A stretch of DNA of 64,000 nucleotides from Dioscorea cayenensis subsp. rotundata (Eukaryota; Streptophyta; Magnoliopsida; Dioscoreales; Dioscoreaceae): the NCBI RefSeq assembly GCF_009730915.1, contig NC_052476.1:1-64000 (forward strand), in the 5' to 3' direction. Made by a program: the position numbers and the translations under genes. The notes under the pieces were generated by a model. That model was given only the letters and a program-made list of their open reading frames with translations. It was not told the origin of the DNA and did no database searches. Of this stretch, positions 57,873 to 64,000 are shown in pieces. Every line of letters begins with the position of its first letter. Positions within the stretch are counted from its first letter, which is position 1.

Positions 57873-60502
57873 GACTTATTAAAACAAGTGCAGGAGTTGG
57901 TATAACACTTTGGGGATCCGATAATCAGGTATCCTAAAGTGATCTGCAATTAATTAGTTTCAAGTAATTAATGATTACTTATGTAATGAGTTTATACAGC
58001 TTGTTAATGAGAGATTGGTAGCTGGTACTGCGTATCGGGATCTGCGTGCATGTGGATCTTGTACGTTTGTATGGTTTATGAGCAGAAAATAACAAGAGGA
58101 CTAAATTTCTTAATCATGGATTAATAGCTAATTAGTTAATTAATGATGCACAGCTAGTTTAATTTGGATTAAAATTCTTATCATGGGTAACTTAATAAAG
58201 AGGCACAGTCGATTTAAATTTATTCTACGTCAAATATAAATTAGTTAAATCCTGACATTATAAGTTAAATGGAAACGTATCAAGAATCTTAATTTATATA
58301 ACGCTATCATAGGAAACATAACAAGAATCTCAATTTATACCACCCTTAAAATAGTGTAGTGGTATTTACTATTTAATCTCTCTTCAGGCACAAAAATCAA
58401 GGTTTAAATTCTAATACTTTCTCCGTGTATTTTATTTTAAGGATCTTGTAAGATTATATATATATATATATATAAAAGTAGATTAACCATGATTTATTAA
58501 ACTCTTATAAAAATTAAAAAAACACATTAAATTTTTTAAAATTTTGAATAAAAATGAACTATCTATTTCTTGAAACTATATTTTTTTAAGGTATGAATAA
58601 CTGTGAAAATTGAAAAAAAAAACAATTTTAAAAAAAAATCAAATAAATATTACCCATGGAATTATAAAATAATAACTATTTTGAAGTATTTTTTTTTTCC
58701 TGAAAACGATTGATATTTCATAATTGAGGGGGTAGTTGTTTGTCTATGGTAAAATTATTTTTGTACTTTGTTGGAACAAAGGTATAGGTGTTAACAATTT
58801 AGTTAAAGTTGTAATAGACATGATTAGTTTGGAATATTTTTTTTTTTTTCAAATAGGCAATAAACTTCGTTTATTTTAGAAAAGTTAGGCATGTGTATAG
58901 GCATGAAGTTAATACCTCATCACATCTATGACCTCAACTTACGTAGATTTTTGGGTTCAATCTTGAGGTTTCCGACAAATATCATATGCAAGAGACCCGA
59001 TGGGAATTAATTAATAGGAATTTGACTTACTTTTTAGTTTATATTTAGTTTTTCAGCGTTTTGGATTAATATTAATATTTTTAATGTATATTTTTAAATT
59101 GAAGCTATTTACTCTTTGAATGGCTATGGGGCTCATGGAAACCCAGGGTTCCTTAATCCTCAAACATATTAGGGATTTGATAGTTAGAGTCATCATTTGG
59201 AATATTTAGCTGGAATAAAATGCACACAAATTTTTATAAACATTTTTCTTCACAAACATTTATTATTATTAAAGTCATTTATATATTGCTTTCATGTATT
59301 GGTGTAGCTCCAAATACCATGAAGGTAAGACTAGAGGGCTTGGTTGCCACAACCAAAGGCAATCTTGAGTTCATTGGGAATCTTACAGAGCTGGGGATGA
59401 TTATGAGAGAGTTGCCTAGAGAGAGAGTGGTACAATTGCTCATTGTTGTTTTTTTATTCTCTTTGTTCATGTTGTTTTTTGTGTTTTTGTTGTACATTAT
59501 CTGTTTTTTAAATTATTTTTAAAGGTTTTTTTTGTGTTTGTATTCTTTAAATTCACTCCTAGTTGATTTCTTTTCAGTCTTTTGTTTGTTTTTGTTATTG
59601 TCAGCTTGTATGTTTGGTTTCTCTTCCATTTAATATATTCTGGTTTATCTTTTTTTTTTTAAATAAAAAAAATTCGAAACTATTTTGTGCCATTAATCAT
59701 TTACATGTATTAATTTTTAACAATTTAAATTAGATTTGTATTTTTTTAAAAAATATTTGCTAAAACAGTCATCCTTATCTCAATTAAAACTCACAAGATG
59801 AAGAGACAAATATCAGAGTTGCTTTTGATGCGGGCCACTAATAATTCGGATAAGGAGACCACGTACGTGTCAGGCACGAGCAGATCAAAGACATTGTTAA
59901 GATGAGCCACTTTCGTATTGATAGAGATTGGTTTCCATTTTCAAATTTAAATCAAATCAAGGCTTGAATATCTAACATCATCATTAGGTGGAGATACATT
60001 ATTTTTTTTAATAAAAATATATAAGCCACAACTTTAATAAAAAACAATACTGAATAACAAAAAGACAAAACAACTGAAAACAAAGTAAATTAATTAAGAA
60101 ATAACTAATTGTCCACCAAGGCAGATAAGAGCAGGCGATAGCTAAATTTTTTTTGTTAGAAAGACAGCTAAATTAAATTAAACATTTTATTCATCAATCA
60201 TAATCCTAATACAATGTTTAGACAATAATTACTTTGGTTCTTGTTGAATAATACGTTATTATAATTAGTTACTCATTCAAAAATGAGAGAAAATAATAAA
60301 TAAAAGAGAGAAATCAACTTTTTCTTGATCACCTCAAATCAATGAAATGGTCATATAAATAAAAAATAAGCAGGTGTTACCTAAATAAATAATTATTATA
60401 AATTATTTTATAAATAATAGTCACAGAAAAAATAAGTAAAATGAATAGAGTCCTAAATTCACTGTAATAATAATAATAATAATAATAATAATAGATACAA
60501 AG
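57873..60502. other. AT-rich spacer
   Basis: No supported gene. Several poly-A, poly-T and TA runs occur. A plus-strand block at about 59315-59430 (LEGLVATTKGNLEFIGN, then LTELGMIMRELP) has coding-like composition but no boundaries or recognised family; it may be an exon relic. An ATA/ATT-type repeat lies at about 60465-60493, just before the LINE. Confidence 0.35.
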
Positions 60503-60548
60503 ACAAGACCGAATTAATTGGGCATGCATTGTTCTCATCTCTAAAGTC

Positions 60549-61658
60549 TTGAGTCCATCTTCACCGGTGGACTATAGACTAATTAGTCTAATTAATTCTT
60601 CGCTGAAAATTATCAGCAAGATTCTGGCATCCCTTCTTAGCATGGTGATGGATTTCTTGGTGGACCATGCGCAATCTGCTTTTCTTAAAGGGAGGTGTAT
60701 TCCGGATAACATTGCTATGGCAGAGGAGGCTATTTTCAGTATCCATAAAAAAAGATTAATGGGTCATATTCTCAAGGTGGACTTTGCTAAAGCTTTTGAT
60801 TCGGTTGATTGGGACTTCTTGTTGGAGCTCCTTAAGGCCCGGGGCATTGGACCCAAATGGTTAAGATGGATCTCTATGATCCTCTGTTTTTCGAAGGCCA
60901 CGATTCTGATCAATGGTTCCCCTAATGGTTACGTGAGATATCAAAGAGGTTTGAGACAAGGTGATCCTCTGTCACCGTTGCTTTTTGTGCTGGTCTCAGA
61001 TGTGTTATGCACCATGTTTGATAATGCGTTGAATTCTAAAATTCTGATTGGTGTGCCACTTGGTGAGCATGGAAGCATTTGTAATTTACATTATGCGGAC
61101 GATCTACTAGTGATGACAGTGGGTGGGGCTGAGGATCTCAGAGTGATCAAGCTGATCCTTCTGGTTTTTGAAGGGCTCTCCGGCCTGGAAACCAATTTCT
61201 CCAAAACGTGTCTCTATACCACCAACATGCATCACCTTTCTAAAGCTAGTGAGGCTAAAACGGTTAATTGCGAGGTAGGCCTGCTCCTTGTTACCTACCT
61301 GGGCATTCCCATCTCGGGTAGGAGACCTCGTAAACAGGATTGGGAGAGTTTGATTGCTAAAGTCAGAGGGCGATTGTCTTCTTGGAAATCTTCCTACCTG
61401 TCGATCGGTAGCCAGCTCACCCTTGTCAACTCAGTGTTATCAACGTTACCGACGTACTGGATGTCCCTGTTTAGGTTACCTAAGTGGGTAATCAAAGCAA
61501 TTGACAGGATTAGAAGAGATTTCCTTTGGTCTGGCCCTGACATTGATCATCCTGGGTGTAGGCTTGTGGCTTGGAAGAACATTTGCCGGGCGAAGGAACA
61601 AGGGGGGTGGGGGATTTTGGATCTTTCTACATTTAATCTTGCCCTGCTGGGTAAATGA
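60549..61658 (+). pseudogene. LINE reverse transcriptase domain (YADD present)
   Basis: A 369-codon open stretch with all core RT motifs in one frame, including the Asp of KVDFAKAFD and the YADD pair. It lacks the endonuclease and the first RT block because of 5' truncation. The premature stop after LALLGK separates it from the zinc region. Confidence 0.85.
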
Positions 61659-61710
61659 AGATGGAAGATGATGTCTAACTCGCACTTGGGGGTGTGGGGG
61701 AAGGAAGATT

Positions 61711-62720
61711 TTGCGCTTCAATAGTCAGGTACCTAAAAGGGACTTGTTTAGGGTTCTGAATGGGAGAATCTTGTTCTTTTGGTCAGGTGTTTCCCGTTGT
61801 CTCCCCGCTTTTAGGGGATGTGTTTTGGTCCAAGTAAATTCCGGTTATGAATCGCTATTATGGAAGGACAGATGGTTCAATGGCCTTGCGCCAATTAACA
61901 TTTGGCCAGAAGAATTCCTTGTGTCTACTATGCCTCACGGGACGGTGCGGGAGTTGGCTTTGTTACTGGAGAGGCTGTCGTTCGTGAATGAGCCGGAAGT
62001 TGTGCAAATCCGGTCTAGACTGAACGTCGTGTCAATGGGGTATAGTGATCTAAAGGTGTGGGGTTTGATGGCTAATGGCGCCTTCTCGGTTAAGTCTTTC
62101 TACGGTCTTTTGAACGAGGGAGGTCTCAGATGCCCCATGGCTAACACCTTTTGGAAAGGTCCCTGCCCAAAGAAGATTAATATTTTTAACTGGCTTGCCT
62201 GCAAGAACAAGATTCTCTCCCTTGAAAATCTTGCTAAGCGCCGCTGCAATAGGCTGCCGACTGACACATGTGTGCTCTGCCATGCTGACGTCGAATCTGT
62301 GGATCATCTTTTCTTAAGGTGTCAGTTCTCTTGGGAGGTGTGGTCGTCCCTCTGTCGTTTCCTTCAGTTTCCTGAGCTTCCTGTGTCTATGGCTCAATTA
62401 TAGAGCGTCTGGAGGTCTGCCTTACGGCCTGCGGTTAGGGTGTTTGGGGATTTGTTTGTTAAAGCTTATGTGTGGTCGATTTGGATTACGCGGAATGATT
62501 ATATTTTTGCTGATAAACATCATAGTCCTTGTGATGCTTTGATGAAGACTGCTCATATGTTATTATCTTGGTACTCTGCAGCTCCTGAAGGTGTGAAAGG
62601 GAAGATCGCTGACCCTATCTCCGCTATCAGAAGCAGCTTAGAGTTTGCTGGACCTCGGTCCCAGTGGGTGGTGGACACCCCCATGCTTGAGGTTGATCAG
62701 ACCGGCGGGGAGGAGTAGTT
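61711..62720 (+). pseudogene. LINE ORF2 C-terminal region
   Basis: Two frames, 61711-62403 and about 62404-62718, separated by a TAG after MAQL. The first carries the zinc-binding module C-x2-C-x7-H-x4-C (CVLCHADVESVDHLFLRC). The second ends SAIRSSLEFAGPRSQW, then EVDQTGGEE and a stop. The matching C-terminal piece in the cyclin-bearing element (24839-24960) links the two. Confidence 0.8.
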
Positions 62721-62861
62721 TTGTGTTTTTATGGGTTAGAAGGAGACCCGTTGTTCCTTAAGTTATGTTCGCTCGTATTTTGTTTCCACAGTTAGTGGAA
62801 GGTTTGTTGTAACTTTTGTTACTTTTACCATGAGGTTTATCCACTTTTAAAAACAAGACCG

Positions 62862-64000
62862 TATGGATATATATATATATATATGAAAGCCACCAGACAG
62901 TAAATCTACCAAAATTTTTTTAAATCCTATTTATATGATGTTTCTTCATTGGGTTTACAATAAAATCATTAAAAAAATTTGTTATAGGATTGAATATTAC
63001 ACACAATTTTCATCACTCTCACTGCTTCCTCAGGTGGTTCTACATACTGAAATTGAACCTTAAATATTTACCAGATAAATGATTGTCTGTATATTATGAC
63101 TTAGAATTTTTATTTTTAAAATCTAATAAACTTTGGCATGATAATTTAAATAAAAACGAAATAGTGGAAAAAGATTGAGGCATTCCTTGGTCAGTGAGCC
63201 TTATCTTCTTTAGGCAAGGACGACACCTTTTCATATATAAAATTAAAAAGCGATAAGATTGATTGCTTTAGTAATCAATTTAAAAGATTGATGCTCTAAG
63301 TTCAGCCTTCCAATAAGTGTCAAGTGGGGCTTGCTTTGCTGTACCTCACAAGCGGTTAGTTTATCAATTATTTCGCCTGGTAAAAGAAACAAAGTAGAAA
63401 AGAAACAAGAGTAAAGGAGACAGATTGGGCCGATTAAAGTTACCGTCTAGACACACAGACCTGCTCAGTAATAAATAGAGTATGACTACTCTGAATCAAT
63501 AATGTGCGCCGAATCACCAATAAGATCTGAATTTATAGTGCTCAAGATGTTGAGGGAACGCTTGATCTCGGTGTACCAATAATTTGAGTATTGTTTCAAA
63601 TATAGTTATTAGACTTAGCTTAAATGTCAAACCCTTGTAAGCTCTAATTGAGGGTAAAACATATCAAAAATTAAATCATTCGGCTAAATACTAGGTTAAT
63701 AAAAATATTTTAAATATTATTTTATAATTATATGTTTTTTTAATTATATGATATATAATATATAACATAATATTCATTAACATTTGTAATGGTATCATTG
63801 CGGCTAGACCAAGGGCAGTTGACATATTTTTAGTATTTTCGTGTATCACTTGTGGGTTTAAGACTTAACCAACGCATGTTTAACTTGACTTGGGATAAAT
63901 CCTAATCAATGGTGCCTCTTAATCACAATCTATATATATATATATTAACTAATAGGGATAAGTGCCCCTCATTTAAGGGATTGTCAAAGAGACAAAGAAG
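62862..64000. other. AT-rich spacer to window end
   Basis: TA microsatellites at about 62867-62884 and 63930-63946. No gene or element is recognised. Confidence 0.4.

Larger units (their letters stand above)
60512..62852 (+). mobile_element. 5'-truncated LINE with target-site duplication
   Basis: A 2341-bp insertion flanked by the 9-bp duplication ACAAGACCG (60503-60511 and 62853-62861) and ending in GTTTATCCACTTTTAAAA. It starts inside the RT domain: DYRLISLINSSLKIISKIL, LKVDFAKAFDSVDW, RGLRQGDPLSPLLF and LHYADDLLV. A stop at 61656 and shifts near 61700 and 62400 interrupt ORF2; the zinc region (GPCPKKINIFNWL, CVLCHADVESVDHLFLRC) and the C-terminal SLEFAGPRS follow. The 3' end closely matches that of the cyclin-bearing element at 24688, so both belong to one family. 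Confidence 0.92.

Noticed and set aside
59220..59522. 100-codon plus-strand gene
   Set aside because: Only the middle 40 residues look coding; the rest is hydrophobic poly-T sequence, and no family is recognised.

Overview
The window looks like nuclear DNA of a flowering plant. It is AT-rich, its genes have short GT-AG introns, it carries decayed copies of single-copy plant genes (COG3-like, MCM9-like), a plant-type SABATH methyltransferase, and many plant retrotransposons. The species cannot be fixed from the sequence. The window is a scaffold of four contigs joined by three runs of exactly 1000 N (21137-22136, 29697-30696, 52461-53460), so order and distance across these joins are assembly claims rather than sequence evidence.

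Contig 1 (1-21136) begins with a broken minus-strand copy of an unusual gene family (SRR1-like domain plus RNase H fold). Next come exon remnants of a COG3-like Golgi tethering gene, exons of an unidentified gene, a small C2HC zinc-finger ORF and a Ty1/copia fragment. Copy A of the SRR1-SRR1-RNase H gene follows, then a decayed MCM9-like helicase gene with a decayed RING-finger gene inside it. Contig 2 (22137-29696) is an AT-rich satellite of about 160-bp monomers in a higher-order repeat of about 870 bp. It is split by a 2.7-kb LINE-type insertion whose long ORF contains a piece of a P/U-type cyclin.

Contig 3 (30697-52460) is a nest of retroelements: a copia fragment, a LINE split by an LTR element with 2.9-kb LTRs and only 506 bp between them, then a longer copia remnant. 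It ends with copy B of the SRR1-SRR1-RNase H gene and the start of the MCM9-like gene. Copies A and B share copia, gene and MCM9 in the same order, so they are either a segmental duplication or two haplotypes placed in one scaffold. Contig 4 (53461-64000) holds a RNase H-bearing LINE, an apparently intact four-exon SABATH methyltransferase gene on the minus strand, and a 5'-truncated LINE with clear target-site duplications.

Only two multi-exon genes can be read end to end. One is SRR1-SRR1-RNase H copy B (five exons, 737 codons); the other is the SABATH gene (four exons, 371 codons). The strongest candidates for something undescribed are the triple-domain SRR1-SRR1-RNase H protein, whose RNase H part has lost two catalytic acids, and the cyclin fragment captured by a LINE. 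Many differences between repeat copies look like consensus errors, so several frameshifts may not be real.
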